From: an uncultured Prevotellaceae bacterium
GTDB lineage: Bacteria > Bacteroidota > Bacteroidia > Bacteroidales > Muribaculaceae
Assembly: GCA_937898675.1 (NCBI GenBank)
Contig: CALEJB010000009.1
Span: forward strand, 1 to 64,000
DNA: 64,000 nt
Direction of reading: 5' to 3'
The translations under genes and the position numbers were made by a program. Below, piece after piece: positions 52,572 to 61,464 of the stretch. Numbering within the stretch: the first letter of the stretch is position 1; every line of letters starts with the position of its first letter. Below the pieces are notes generated by a model, which saw only the letters and a program-made list of their open reading frames with translations, ran no database searches and was not told the DNA's origin.

Positions 52572-53969
52572 ATGCAAGACGGAAGTATCAATTTCAGCGG
52601 AATCGCCCGCGACGAGCATGAGCCCGGCATGGACATCATGTCAAAGGTGGGCGAGAACCCCGGGTTCCAGGAGGAGACCAAGTTGCCCACCATCATCAAG
52701 GTGATGGGCGTGGGCGGCGGCGGCAACAACGCCATCAACCACATGTATCAGCAGAACATCGAGGGCGTGTCCTTTGTCGTGCTCAACACCGACCGCCAGC
52801 AACTCAACGAGTCGCCCGTCCCCAACCGCGTGCTGCTGGGCCCCAACACCACCCACGGATTGGGCGCAGGCAATGTGCCCGAGACCGCCAAGCGCGCCGC
52901 CGAGGAGAGCGAGGCCGAAATCGCACAGTTGTTTGACGACGACACCAAGATGGTGTTCATCACCGCCGGCATGGGCGGCGGCACCGGCACCGGCGCCGCA
53001 CCTGTGGTGGCCCGCATCGCCCAGCAAAAGGGCGTGCTCACCATCGGCATCGTCACCATCCCCTTCCTGTTCGAGGGCCAGAAAAAGATCCTCAAGGCGC
53101 TCTCCGGTGCCGAGGAGATGGGCAAGTATGTCGACGCGCTGCTCATCATCAACAACCAGCGCCTCAACGAGATTTACAGCGACCTTGACTTTACCAACGC
53201 ATTCGGCAAGGCCGACGACACGCTCACCATCGCGGCCCGCAGCATCAGCGACCTGATTACCGTGCGCGGTGTCATCAACCTTGACTTCAACGACGTGAAC
53301 ACCACGCTGCGCAATGGCGGCGCCGCCATCATCAGCTCGGGTTACGGCAAGGGCGAGCGCCGCGTGACCAAGGCCATCGAGGACGCCCTGGAGTCGCCGC
53401 TGTTGAAGAACCGCGACGTCTATGGCTCGCACCGCGTGCTCATGAATGTTTACTTCAACCCCAACAGCGGCCAGCCGCTGCTCATGAAGGAGCTTGACGA
53501 GATCCAGGAGTTCATGGCCCAGTTCTCGGAGGAGGTCGATGTCATCTGGGGTACGGCCCACGACACCACCCTCGAGGAGGAAATCAAGGTGACTGTGCTC
53601 GCTGCCGGATTCAACGTGTCGCTCGACAAGGAGGCTCCCGTCAGGGAGGTGTCTATCCGCCGCCAGCCCGAGGCCGCTGCCGCCAAGTCGGACGAGGAGA
53701 AACTCAAGGATGTGTACGGCGGCGAGGCCATGACCGGCTACAACCGCACCGTGCAGCGCGCCAAGTTTGTCGTCCTTGAGTCCGTTGCCATGGACGACGA
53801 CGATGTGATTGACATGCTCGAGAACACGCCCACCTTCAAGCGCAAGCCCGAGCTGCGCACCGAGATTAACGAGCGCATGGCCAATTCATCGGGCCGCACC
53901 CCCGAGGTGCCCAAGCCCTTGAAGCCTGCCGGCGAGAGCGGCCCCGCCACCATCTCGTGGGACGAATAA
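52572..53969 (+). CDS. ftsZ: Tubulin-like cell division GTPase FtsZ
   Basis: A 465-residue GTPase that forms the Z ring. Tubulin signature GGGTGTG (135-141), N-terminal VMGVGGGGNNAINHM, T7 loop INLDFNDVNT near 235. The long disordered tail ends KPLKPAGESGPATISWDE rather than the common IPxFLR-type peptide, so the FtsA-binding residues are not obvious. Last gene of the division cluster. Confidence 0.97.
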   Translation: MQDGSINFSGIARDEHEPGMDIMSKVGENPGFQEETKLPTIIKVMGVGGGGNNAINHMYQQNIEGVSFVVLNTDRQQLNESPVPNRVLLGPNTTHGLGAGNVPETAKRAAEESEAEIAQLFDDDTKMVFITAGMGGGTGTGAAPVVARIAQQKGVLTIGIVTIPFLFEGQKKILKALSGAEEMGKYVDALLIINNQRLNEIYSDLDFTNAFGKADDTLTIAARSISDLITVRGVINLDFNDVNTTLRNGGAAIISSGYGKGERRVTKAIEDALESPLLKNRDVYGSHRVLMNVYFNPNSGQPLLMKELDEIQEFMAQFSEEVDVIWGTAHDTTLEEEIKVTVLAAGFNVSLDKEAPVREVSIRRQPEAAAAKSDEEKLKDVYGGEAMTGYNRTVQRAKFVVLESVAMDDDDVIDMLENTPTFKRKPELRTEINERMANSSGRTPEVPKPLKPAGESGPATISWDE

Positions 53970-54017
53970 CCGCGCGCCGTTGTCATCCATAACCCCAAAC
54001 AGAGAAAAACGAAGACA

Positions 54018-54464
54018 ATGATTTTTGAACAAGTCAATGCAGGCATCAAGGAGGCCATGAAGGCCCACGACAAGGGACGCCTGGAGGCCCTGCGCGGCAT
54101 CAAGGCCGAGCTGCTCATCGTCAAGACCGCCCCGGGCAACAATGGGGAAGTCACCGACGAGAACGCCCTCAAGGTCCTCATCCGCATGGCCAAGCAGCGC
54201 AAGGAGAGCGCCGCCATCTATGCCGGACAGAACCGTCAGGACCTGGCCGATGTGGAACTCCTGCAGGCCGGCGTCATCGAGGAGTTCCTTCCCAAGCAGT
54301 TGAGCGACGAGGAACTCACCGCCCAGCTCCAGGCCATTATCGCCCAGACCGGCGCCGCCGGCATGAAGGACATGGGCAAGGTGATGGGCATCGCCGCCAA
54401 GCAGCTGGCGGGCCGCGCCGACGGCCGCGCCATCTCGGCAAAGGTCAAGGAACTGCTTGCCTGA
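54018..54464 (+). CDS. GatB/YqeY-domain protein
   Basis: A 148-residue YqeY-like protein made only of the helical domain that ends GatB (VNAGIKEAMKAHDKGRLEALRGIKAEL, RKESAAIYAGQNRQDLADVELLQAGVIEEFLPKQLSDEEL, MGKVMGIAAKQLAGRADGRAISAKVKELL). Thought to bind tRNA or help amidotransferases; the exact role is unknown. Between ftsZ and serS, 40-50 bases from each, so likely read with them. Confidence 0.92.
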   Translation: MIFEQVNAGIKEAMKAHDKGRLEALRGIKAELLIVKTAPGNNGEVTDENALKVLIRMAKQRKESAAIYAGQNRQDLADVELLQAGVIEEFLPKQLSDEELTAQLQAIIAQTGAAGMKDMGKVMGIAAKQLAGRADGRAISAKVKELLA

Positions 54465-54506
54465 CACTGGCTTGTGGAAATCTAACCGCATTATTGACCC
54501 AGATAA

Positions 54507-55778
54507 ATGTTAACGCTACAACTCATCAACCAGGACCCCGAGCAGGTGATTAGCCGCCTTGCCGTCAAGCACTTTGACGCACGCGAGCCCATCATGGCCA
54601 TCGTGGACCTGGACAAGCAGCGCCGCGCCCTGCAAAAGCAGCGCGACGACAACGCCTCGCAGCTCAACAAGATGGCCGCCGGCATCGGTGCCCTCATGAA
54701 GCAGGGCAAGCGCGACGAGGCCCAGGCCGTCAAGGCCGAGGTGGCCACGCTCAAGGCTGCCAACAAGGAGATTGACGACAACCTCAAGGCTGCCGAGGAC
54801 AAGATTACCGAAATACTGCTGAGCATCCCCAACGTGCCCTGCAGCGCCGTGCCCGAGGGCAAGACCGCCGCCGACAACATCGTCGAGAAGACGGGCGGCC
54901 CCATGCCCGACCTCGGCGACGACGCGCTGCCCCATTGGGAGCTCGCCAAGAAGTACAACCTCATCGACTTTGACCTGGGCGTCAAGATCACCGGCGCCGG
55001 GTTCCCCGTTTACATCGGCAAGGGCGCACGCCTGCAGCGCGCGCTCGTGCAGTTCTTCCTCGACGAGGCCGGCAAGGCCGGCTATGTGGAGATTGAGCCG
55101 CCCTATGTGGTCAACGAGGCGTCGGGCCTGGGCACCGGCCAGCTGCCCGACAAGGAGGGACAGATGTACCACTGCCAGGTGGACAACTTCTACCTCATCC
55201 CCACCGCCGAGGTGCCCGTCACCAACATGTACCGCGACGTCATCATCCCCCAGGACGAACTGCCCAAGATGAACTGCGCCTTCACGGCATGCTTCCGCCG
55301 CGAGGCCGGCTCCTACGGCAAGGACGTGCGCGGCTTGAACCGCCTGCACCAGTTCGACAAGGTCGAGATTGTCCGCATCGAGAAACCCGAGAATTCCTAT
55401 GCCGCCCTCGAGCAGATGAAGGACCACGTGCAGGGCTTGCTCGACAAGCTGGGCTTGCCCTGGCACATCCTGCGCCTGTGCGGCGGCGACATGAGCTTCA
55501 CCAGCGCCATCACCTTTGACTTTGAGGTATGGTCGGGTGCCCAGGAGCGCTGGCTCGAGGTGAGCAGTGTATCCAACTTCGAGACCTATCAGGCCAACCG
55601 CCTCAAGTGCCGCTACCGCGGCGACGACAAGAAGACGCACCTGTGCCACACGCTCAACGGCTCGGCGCTTGCGCTTCCGCGCATCGTTGCCGCGCTGCTC
55701 GAGAACAACCAGACGCCCCAGGGCATCCGCGTTCCCGAGTGCCTGCAGCGCTACACGGGCTTTGACCTCATCAACTGA
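54507..55778 (+). CDS. serS: Seryl-tRNA synthetase
   Basis: A 423-residue class II synthetase. N-terminal tRNA-binding coiled coil (about 30-105, QRRALQKQRDDNASQLNK...), motif 2 CFRREAGSYGKDVRGLNRLHQFDKVE and motif 3 NGSALALPRIVAALLENNQTPQGIRVPECLQRY. Normal length. Followed by a strong terminator at 55795. Confidence 0.97.
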   Translation: MLTLQLINQDPEQVISRLAVKHFDAREPIMAIVDLDKQRRALQKQRDDNASQLNKMAAGIGALMKQGKRDEAQAVKAEVATLKAANKEIDDNLKAAEDKITEILLSIPNVPCSAVPEGKTAADNIVEKTGGPMPDLGDDALPHWELAKKYNLIDFDLGVKITGAGFPVYIGKGARLQRALVQFFLDEAGKAGYVEIEPPYVVNEASGLGTGQLPDKEGQMYHCQVDNFYLIPTAEVPVTNMYRDVIIPQDELPKMNCAFTACFRREAGSYGKDVRGLNRLHQFDKVEIVRIEKPENSYAALEQMKDHVQGLLDKLGLPWHILRLCGGDMSFTSAITFDFEVWSGAQERWLEVSSVSNFETYQANRLKCRYRGDDKKTHLCHTLNGSALALPRIVAALLENNQTPQGIRVPECLQRYTGFDLIN

Positions 55779-55794
55779 TTGAATTAACCATCAC

Positions 55795-55826
55795 GAAAGG
55801 CGCGCTCCACTGTCGCGCCTTTCTTT
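55795..55826 (+). terminator. Terminator after serS
   Basis: GAAAGGCGCG (55795-55804) and CGCGCCTTTC (55814-55823) pair fully, followed by TTTT. It ends the serS (and dcw) transcript 16 bases after the stop codon. Confidence 0.88.
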
Positions 55827-55844
55827 TCTCAATTGTGACCACCC

Positions 55845-56873
55845 ATGCAGCAGCGACGCGCTTTTCTCGACTATCTCAAGTTCATCGCCATGTTCCTCGT
55901 GGTGGTTTACCACACGCCGCCGCGCTACGACAAGGCCCAGGAGGCCGCCCTGTTCAACCTGGGCGCCCCGGTTTTCTTTTTTGCGGCGGGCTATCTGTTC
56001 AACATCGCGCGCCAGCGGGTTTTTTGGGCCTTTGTCAAGCACCGCGCCCGCCAGTTGCTTGTGCCTTACGCCACCTTTTTCATCGTCTTTTACCTGCTGT
56101 GGCTGCTGGTTGGCCGCCGCATGGCGGGTCCCGACGAGATGGCCATCGACACCCTCACGCCCGTGTGGCAGTTTGTCGAGGGCACGCCCGACGTGGTGCT
56201 CGGCACCTTTTGGTTCATCGCGGCGTTGTTCACCATGCAGGTCATCTATTGGCCCATTGCGTGGGTGTCAGCCCGTGTGAAGCTGCCCTGGCTGCCGCTG
56301 CTTGCCGCCCTGCTGCTCAGCCTGTCGCTGTTTGTCCTCCCCGATGTGCCCTGGCTGCGCTGCTGGAACATTGACAAGGCCTTGCTGTATTTGCCCCTAT
56401 ATGCCGTGGGCAATGCCGTGGGCAACCGCTGCCGCGGCTGTGAGGTGAAGTCCCCGTCGCCGGCCAGCTGGCTGTTGCGACTTGTCGCCGCCGCCGTCGG
56501 CCTGTCGTTTCTCATCTATGCCCCGCTCAACATGCGCCCCGACGTGGCCTATGTGCTCGCCCCCGAGGCGGTGCTGCTGTGCCTGCCGCTGTGTGTGGGC
56601 GTGTGCCGGTGGCTGGAGCGCCGTTGCGGCGCCAGCCGTGTCGCGCAGGTCGTTGCCGTCACGGGCATCACTTACCTGGCCGTGCAGAACTACATCATCG
56701 GCGTCATCAAGATTGCCGCCGAGCGCGTGATGGGCGCGGGCGCCCTTGACGACAAGGTGTGGCTCAAGGTCGTCATTGCCGCCGTTGTCATGGCGATTAT
56801 CTATCCCATCGCCCTCTTTGTCGAGCGCCGCATGCCCTGGATGCTGGGCAAGGGCTATAAGCAATCCAAATAA
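55845..56873 (+). CDS. Acyltransferase-3 family membrane protein
   Basis: A 342-residue protein with about ten membrane helices beginning QQRRAFLDYLKFIAMFLVVVYHT, where the Tyr-His (VVVYHT) is the family's catalytic-type motif, then FNLGAPVFFFAAGYLFN. These enzymes O-acetylate or succinylate extracellular sugars or peptidoglycan. Substrate unknown. Starts after the serS terminator and is presumably its own unit. Confidence 0.85.
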   Translation: MQQRRAFLDYLKFIAMFLVVVYHTPPRYDKAQEAALFNLGAPVFFFAAGYLFNIARQRVFWAFVKHRARQLLVPYATFFIVFYLLWLLVGRRMAGPDEMAIDTLTPVWQFVEGTPDVVLGTFWFIAALFTMQVIYWPIAWVSARVKLPWLPLLAALLLSLSLFVLPDVPWLRCWNIDKALLYLPLYAVGNAVGNRCRGCEVKSPSPASWLLRLVAAAVGLSFLIYAPLNMRPDVAYVLAPEAVLLCLPLCVGVCRWLERRCGASRVAQVVAVTGITYLAVQNYIIGVIKIAAERVMGAGALDDKVWLKVVIAAVVMAIIYPIALFVERRMPWMLGKGYKQSK

Positions 56874-57157
56874 AACCCTCGCGCGCGCACGCGTGTATAT
56901 TAATAATGTGTGTTCGCTGTAGCGGTGCTTGCGTCGGCAGGGCGTGGCCCTCTGCAAGACCGAGGACTGCAATGCGGCAGGCGCCGTCGCAAATGTAGCG
57001 GCAGGCGCCGCCGTCCGCATGAGATAGCACTGAAAGTGCGCCATGTGAGCGAAGCGCAACTGTAACCGAGGTTGAGCGAGCCAAAAGCTCGCGAGGCCCC
57101 GGACAGGCAACCACCCGCAAGGATGCGGGCTGAAAGTCCGCGATTTACTGGGGGATT
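56874..57157. repeat. Intergenic region with dispersed repeat, copy C
   Basis: No gene. The first part has an alternating purine-pyrimidine tract (GCGCGCGCACGCGTGTATAT from 56881). From 57030 (CTGAAAGTGCG) to 57150 the sequence follows copy A: CATGTGAGCGAAGCG, ACTGTAACCGAGGTTGAGCG, GCGAGGCCCCGGAC and GCGGGCTGAAAGTCCGCGAT. It ends 8 bases before the restriction enzyme stop codon, i.e. at the edge of a low-GC insertion. Confidence 0.75.
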
Positions 57158-58150
57158 TTATTGCTCGTCTATATTGAAAATGTGCTGTGTAAACAAAATG
57201 GGAGGGTTGCCAATTAGTTGGATGTCAAATTTCAAACTGCTGTTTAATGGTCCATCGGCACTATGAATCCTAAAACTAACTTGCCAACCTTCATCAAGCA
57301 CCATCATTAGGGTCGTCTTTGAGTTACGTTTATATTCAAACTCGATTATACGGGAAGGCAATTTAATTTTAGGAACTCTTGCCCTTGGAACTTGCCCGTT
57401 AACTCTCTTGTTCAACGCGTTGCTGATAGCACTTTCAAGGTTAAACGCTTTAACGATGACAAGATTGTTGGCATCATCCTTGATAATCTTGTAGAAGGGA
57501 TAACGACCAATCAAATAGCCCAACAATTTCTCGGGTATATCATCAAATTCATCGTTCAATCTCAATAACTCTTTCCTAAACGCATTAAGCACAGGAACAT
57601 AAACGGATTCTTGTTTTTCAGGCACATCAGCCCAGAGCATATTAGGATTTTGTTGTTTATATTCCAGCAATTTGTCAAAAACTGGCTTGATTTCCTCAAA
57701 GTAAGCATTTGAGCAAGGATAGCCTAACCAAGTTTCTCCAAAATCAATTGTCATTGACAAACGAGAATGCTTAACGGCCTCATGATTGTTTTTTGCACTG
57801 AAACCAACTTGCCACCGAGGTCTAATTTGATTTCTAGTAAAGATAACATCCCTTACATCACCGTTCTCGCCCTCTGCATCGGTAGCAATACGGATTTTCA
57901 ACACATCGTTTGTGTTTACTTGATTAGAAAGACTAGGTTCAAGGACCAAAAGTGTTTCTATTGTCTTAACCGCCGCCCTGTCAAATGCGATTTTTGCCCT
58001 TTCTTTCTGAATATCATAACAATTTTTAGTGATATAATACTGTTCATCTTTTTCAAGAACCACATTCAGACCTTTTTCCAGCAGATATTGATAGTAATTT
58101 GTGGCAATGGCATATTCAAATGCTTTGCCGTTTTGAACTTGGGTTGGCAT
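57158..58150 (-). CDS. HaeIII-family type II restriction endonuclease
   Basis: A 330-residue enzyme resembling R.HaeIII (318 aa), expected to cut GGCC. The pattern GENGDVRDVIFTRNQ, then WQVGFSAKNNHEAVKHSRLS, then DFGETWLGYPCSNAYFEEIKPVF is what I know of this family; the Asp and the SAK lysine fit its catalytic site. It starts six bases after the methyltransferase gene, so the methylase is made first. GC is far below that of the flanking genes, indicating recent gain. The recognition sequence is inferred from the partner enzyme. Confidence 0.85.
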   Translation of the reverse strand: MPTQVQNGKAFEYAIATNYYQYLLEKGLNVVLEKDEQYYITKNCYDIQKERAKIAFDRAAVKTIETLLVLEPSLSNQVNTNDVLKIRIATDAEGENGDVRDVIFTRNQIRPRWQVGFSAKNNHEAVKHSRLSMTIDFGETWLGYPCSNAYFEEIKPVFDKLLEYKQQNPNMLWADVPEKQESVYVPVLNAFRKELLRLNDEFDDIPEKLLGYLIGRYPFYKIIKDDANNLVIVKAFNLESAISNALNKRVNGQVPRARVPKIKLPSRIIEFEYKRNSKTTLMMVLDEGWQVSFRIHSADGPLNSSLKFDIQLIGNPPILFTQHIFNIDEQ

Positions 58151-58156
58151 AATTGG

Positions 58157-59263
58157 TTATAATTTAGAGACTTTCTTCAAGGCGGATTTAATTGCGTTAG
58201 CCATGGCAAAGGCAAGCATGACAGGCACAGCGTTTCCAATCATCTTGTAACCATCATTCAGGTCGTTATAGATGAATTTGAAATTATCGGGAAAGCCCTG
58301 TATTCTTGCGGCCTCACGAACAGTTAAGCGACGATATAATTTCTCTTTGCCCTTAACAAATTCCTGCTTGTCGGTATCAATTTTGACCATTTTAGGCGCT
58401 TGTGGATGAAGTTGTGACTGCCTGCCGCTGGCTTGAACTGTAAAGGCTGGTTCATCCCAAGAACGGACACGATTGCGTGACATGAAAATTGGCGAAAAAC
58501 CACCAACAAAGTATTCATGATTCGGTACGATGCAACTTTCCCCGTTGGTCTTGTTTTTATCCCTTGCCGGTATTGCATTTTCTCGCAAGTCCCAAATAGC
58601 ATCCTTTAATGTCGGCTTAATATCAAACGGCATAGGGTATGCAAAATCTTCAATTTCAAGGTCTTTTCTAAAACCGACATAGAAAACTCGTTCCCTATCC
58701 TCGGGCACATCGTAATCGTTGGCGTTCAACAATTTCAAGAACACATTATAACCTGCATCCTTGAAACTTTGAATGAAATCATCAACCGCCTGCTTGTGAC
58801 GCGCGGCCATCATTCCTGAAACATTTTCAGCAAGGAAAAATAATGGCTGTTTTGCTTTTAGGATACGGATATATTCATAGAAAAGTTTACCTCTCATGTC
58901 CTCAATGCCCCTTTTGCTACCACCTTCAGACCAACTCTGACACGGGGGGCCTCCGATAATTCCTATGCAGTCGGGAATTTCTTTTGAATCTATGTCAACA
59001 ATGCTTCGACGGTCGAGCGGCGCAGAGTGGTTGGCCTCATAAGTTGACCAAATGTTCTTGTCAAATTCATTTGCCCAAATAATATTGAAGCCTGCCATTT
59101 CAAAGCCGAGGTCTAAACCACCAGCACCAGCAAAGAGAGATATTATTGAATTTGGGGCATCCTTGACAAAATCGGGATTAAGGGCCTCATAGTCAAAAAT
59201 AGACATAGAAGGCTCTGCTACAATGCTATTGTAGTCATCGTCACGGTCGTAGTTATAAGCCAT
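58157..59263 (-). CDS. HaeIII-type C5-cytosine DNA methyltransferase
   Basis: A 368-residue m5C methyltransferase, very similar in motif text to M.HaeIII. Motif [22 protein letters not shown]; motif IV with the nucleophile [22 protein letters not shown]; motif [11 protein letters not shown]; motif [15 protein letters not shown]; motif [15 protein letters not shown]; and the target-recognition block [32 protein letters not shown]. It would methylate GGCC. I begin at the ATG at 59261-59263 (MAYNYDRDD); the 25-codon extension beyond it reaches into the promoter region. It has a ~40-residue N-terminal extension relative to M.HaeIII. Confidence 0.93.
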   Translation of the reverse strand: MAYNYDRDDDYNSIVAEPSMSIFDYEALNPDFVKDAPNSIISLFAGAGGLDLGFEMAGFNIIWANEFDKNIWSTYEANHSAPLDRRSIVDIDSKEIPDCIGIIGGPPCQSWSEGGSKRGIEDMRGKLFYEYIRILKAKQPLFFLAENVSGMMAARHKQAVDDFIQSFKDAGYNVFLKLLNANDYDVPEDRERVFYVGFRKDLEIEDFAYPMPFDIKPTLKDAIWDLRENAIPARDKNKTNGESCIVPNHEYFVGGFSPIFMSRNRVRSWDEPAFTVQASGRQSQLHPQAPKMVKIDTDKQEFVKGKEKLYRRLTVREAARIQGFPDNFKFIYNDLNDGYKMIGNAVPVMLAFAMANAIKSALKKVSKL

Positions 59264-59450
59264 GTTAGGTTTTTGGGTTAAGTTGTTAATGAAGGACAAA
59301 ATTACAAATTTGATTTCAAACTGCAAAGAAATAAACACACATGTCTATTTTAGGCGGTTTTTTTGTGTCTTTTGCTGGAGAGATGAGTGTCTAAGGCGAG
59401 AATTTCGCCGTATTGATGCCCATTGTGCAGGCAAACTCAAAAAAAATCAC

Positions 59451-59458
59451 TATCTTTG
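59451..59458 (+). promoter_or_regulatory. -7 box (TATCTTTG) for lysS
   Basis: TATCTTTGCC, 42 bases before the lysS ATG. A TTG lies at 59423-59425 but at a spacing longer than consensus. Confidence 0.5.
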
Positions 59459-59500
59459 CCCGTTAATAGAAAAATCAACCAACAAAACTACGATACAGCA

Positions 59501-61252
59501 ATGAATGTACTTGAACTGAGCGAACAAGAAATTATCAGGCGTAACAGTCTGGAACAGTTGAGGGAACGCGGCATCAACCCGTATCCCGCCGCCGAGTATG
59601 AGGTGAACGCCTACAGCGATGACATCGTGGCCCGCTTTGACGACGACGCTGCCGAGGCGCGCCAGGTGAGCATCGCGGGACGCATGATGAACCGCCGCAT
59701 CATGGGCAAGGCCTCCTTCTTTGAATTGCAGGACTCCAAGGGCCGCATCCAGGTGTATGTGAGCCGCGACGACCTGTGCCCCGGCGAGGACAAGGACCAG
59801 TACAATGTGGTGTTCAAGAAGTTGCTCGACATGGGCGACTTTGTGGGCATCAAGGGCTTTGTGTTCAGGACCCAGACGGGCGAAATCAGCGTCCACGCCC
59901 AGCAGCTCACCCTGCTCAGCAAGTCGTTGAAGCCGCTGCCCGTGGTCAAGCAAAAGGACGGCGAGACGTTTGACGCCTTTGAGGACCCCGAGCTCAGGTA
60001 TCGCCAGCGCTATGTGGACCTGATTGTGAACAACGGCGTCAAGGACACCTTCCTCAAGCGCGCCACCGTCATCCGCACCATGCGCCAGGTGCTCGACCAG
60101 GCCGGATACACCGAGGTCGAGACCCCCACGCTGCAGGCCATTGCCGGCGGCGCCAGCGCGCGTCCGTTTATCACCCACTTCAATGCGCTCAACATCGACA
60201 TGTATATGCGCATCGCCACCGAGCTGTATCTCAAGCGCCTGATTGTGGGCGGCTTTGAGGGCGTGTACGAGATTGGCAAGAACTTCCGCAACGAGGGCAT
60301 GGACCGCAACCACAACCCCGAGTTCACCTGCATGGAGCTGTATGTCCAGTACAAGGACTACAACTGGATGATGTCGTTCACCGAGAAACTGCTCGAGACC
60401 ATCTGCATCGCCGTCAACGGCAAGCCCGAGACCGAGATCGACGGCAAGACCATCAGCTTCAAGGCGCCCTACCGCCGCCTGCCCATCCTCGAGGCCATCA
60501 AGGAGAAGACCGGCCACGACCTGGAAGGCAAGAGTGAGGACCAGATACGCGAGGTGTGCAGGCAGCTCAACCTCGAAATCGACGACACGATGGGCAAGGG
60601 CAAGCTCATCGACGAAATCTTTGGCGAGTTCTGCGAGGGCACTTTCATCCAGCCCACCTTCATCATCGACTATCCTGTCGAGATGTCGCCGCTGACCAAG
60701 ATGCACCGCTCCAAGCCCGGCCTCACCGAGCGCTTTGAACTCATGGTGAACGGCAAGGAGGTGGCCAACGCCTACAGCGAGCTCAATGACCCCATCGACC
60801 AGGAGGAACGCTTTGTGGAGCAGATGCGCCTGGCCGACAAGGGCGATGACGAGGCCATGATCATCGACCAGGACTTCCTGCGCGCCCTGCAGTACGGCAT
60901 GCCGCCCACGAGCGGCATCGGCATCGGCATCGACCGCCTGACCATGCTCATGACGGGCAACAGCTACATCCAGGACGTGCTGCTGTTCCCGCAGATGCGC
61001 CCCGAGAAGGTGCCCGCCCGCGACAAGGCCGAAGCCTTTGCCGCCGTGGGCGTGCCCCAGGAGTGGGTGCCCGCCATCCACAAGGCCGGCGTGCTCACCG
61101 TGGCTGCCCTGGGCGCACTGGAGAAGCCCGGCAAGCTGTTCCAGGACCTGCTGGACATCAACAAGAAGTACAAACTGGGCATGAAGGTGCCCGTGGTTGA
61201 CGAGATTGGCAAGTGGATCGCCGCTGCCAGCGACAAGGACGCTGCCCAGTAG
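59501..61252 (+). CDS. lysS: Lysyl-tRNA synthetase (class II)
   Basis: A 583-residue enzyme. ATG at 59501 ([29 protein letters not shown]); the frame upstream is non-coding. OB-fold anticodon domain (about 55-165), motif 2 [24 protein letters not shown], motif 3 [16 protein letters not shown]. After the usual end (LFPQMRPE) it carries an extra C-terminal ~80 residues ([26 protein letters not shown]... [13 protein letters not shown]), an extension found in Bacteroidetes LysS and resembling a helix-hairpin-helix fold. Confidence 0.96.
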   Translation: MNVLELSEQEIIRRNSLEQLRERGINPYPAAEYEVNAYSDDIVARFDDDAAEARQVSIAGRMMNRRIMGKASFFELQDSKGRIQVYVSRDDLCPGEDKDQYNVVFKKLLDMGDFVGIKGFVFRTQTGEISVHAQQLTLLSKSLKPLPVVKQKDGETFDAFEDPELRYRQRYVDLIVNNGVKDTFLKRATVIRTMRQVLDQAGYTEVETPTLQAIAGGASARPFITHFNALNIDMYMRIATELYLKRLIVGGFEGVYEIGKNFRNEGMDRNHNPEFTCMELYVQYKDYNWMMSFTEKLLETICIAVNGKPETEIDGKTISFKAPYRRLPILEAIKEKTGHDLEGKSEDQIREVCRQLNLEIDDTMGKGKLIDEIFGEFCEGTFIQPTFIIDYPVEMSPLTKMHRSKPGLTERFELMVNGKEVANAYSELNDPIDQEERFVEQMRLADKGDDEAMIIDQDFLRALQYGMPPTSGIGIGIDRLTMLMTGNSYIQDVLLFPQMRPEKVPARDKAEAFAAVGVPQEWVPAIHKAGVLTVAALGALEKPGKLFQDLLDINKKYKLGMKVPVVDEIGKWIAAASDKDAAQ

Positions 61253-61365
61253 CCTGCTCTTGCCAGCGGCCTCGACTGTGTGACACACTTGAGATTTTGC
61301 AAATTTTAAGAAACTCATTATGCTGATATTTCGGTCAGGATGGGATTTCTTTGGCAAAAAATTTA

Positions 61366-61373
61366 TAACTTTG
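61366..61373 (+). promoter_or_regulatory. -7 box (TAACTTTG) upstream of the PorZ-like gene
   Basis: TAACTTTGG, 91 bases before the start codon at 61465, in a short AT-rich gap after lysS. The -33 element is unconvincing. Confidence 0.4.
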
Positions 61374-61464
61374 GCATTTGATTCAGTGGGTTTTGTGCAT
61401 AATTGTCTTGAAACTCATTGATGGTTAGTGTATTAAAGTATAAATAACTATAAAACGACAAGAT

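Noticed and set aside
59450..61357. 635-codon open frame antisense to lysS
   Set aside because: Same artefact: repetitive Leu/Val/His/Gly composition with no motif, opposite a certain synthetase gene.
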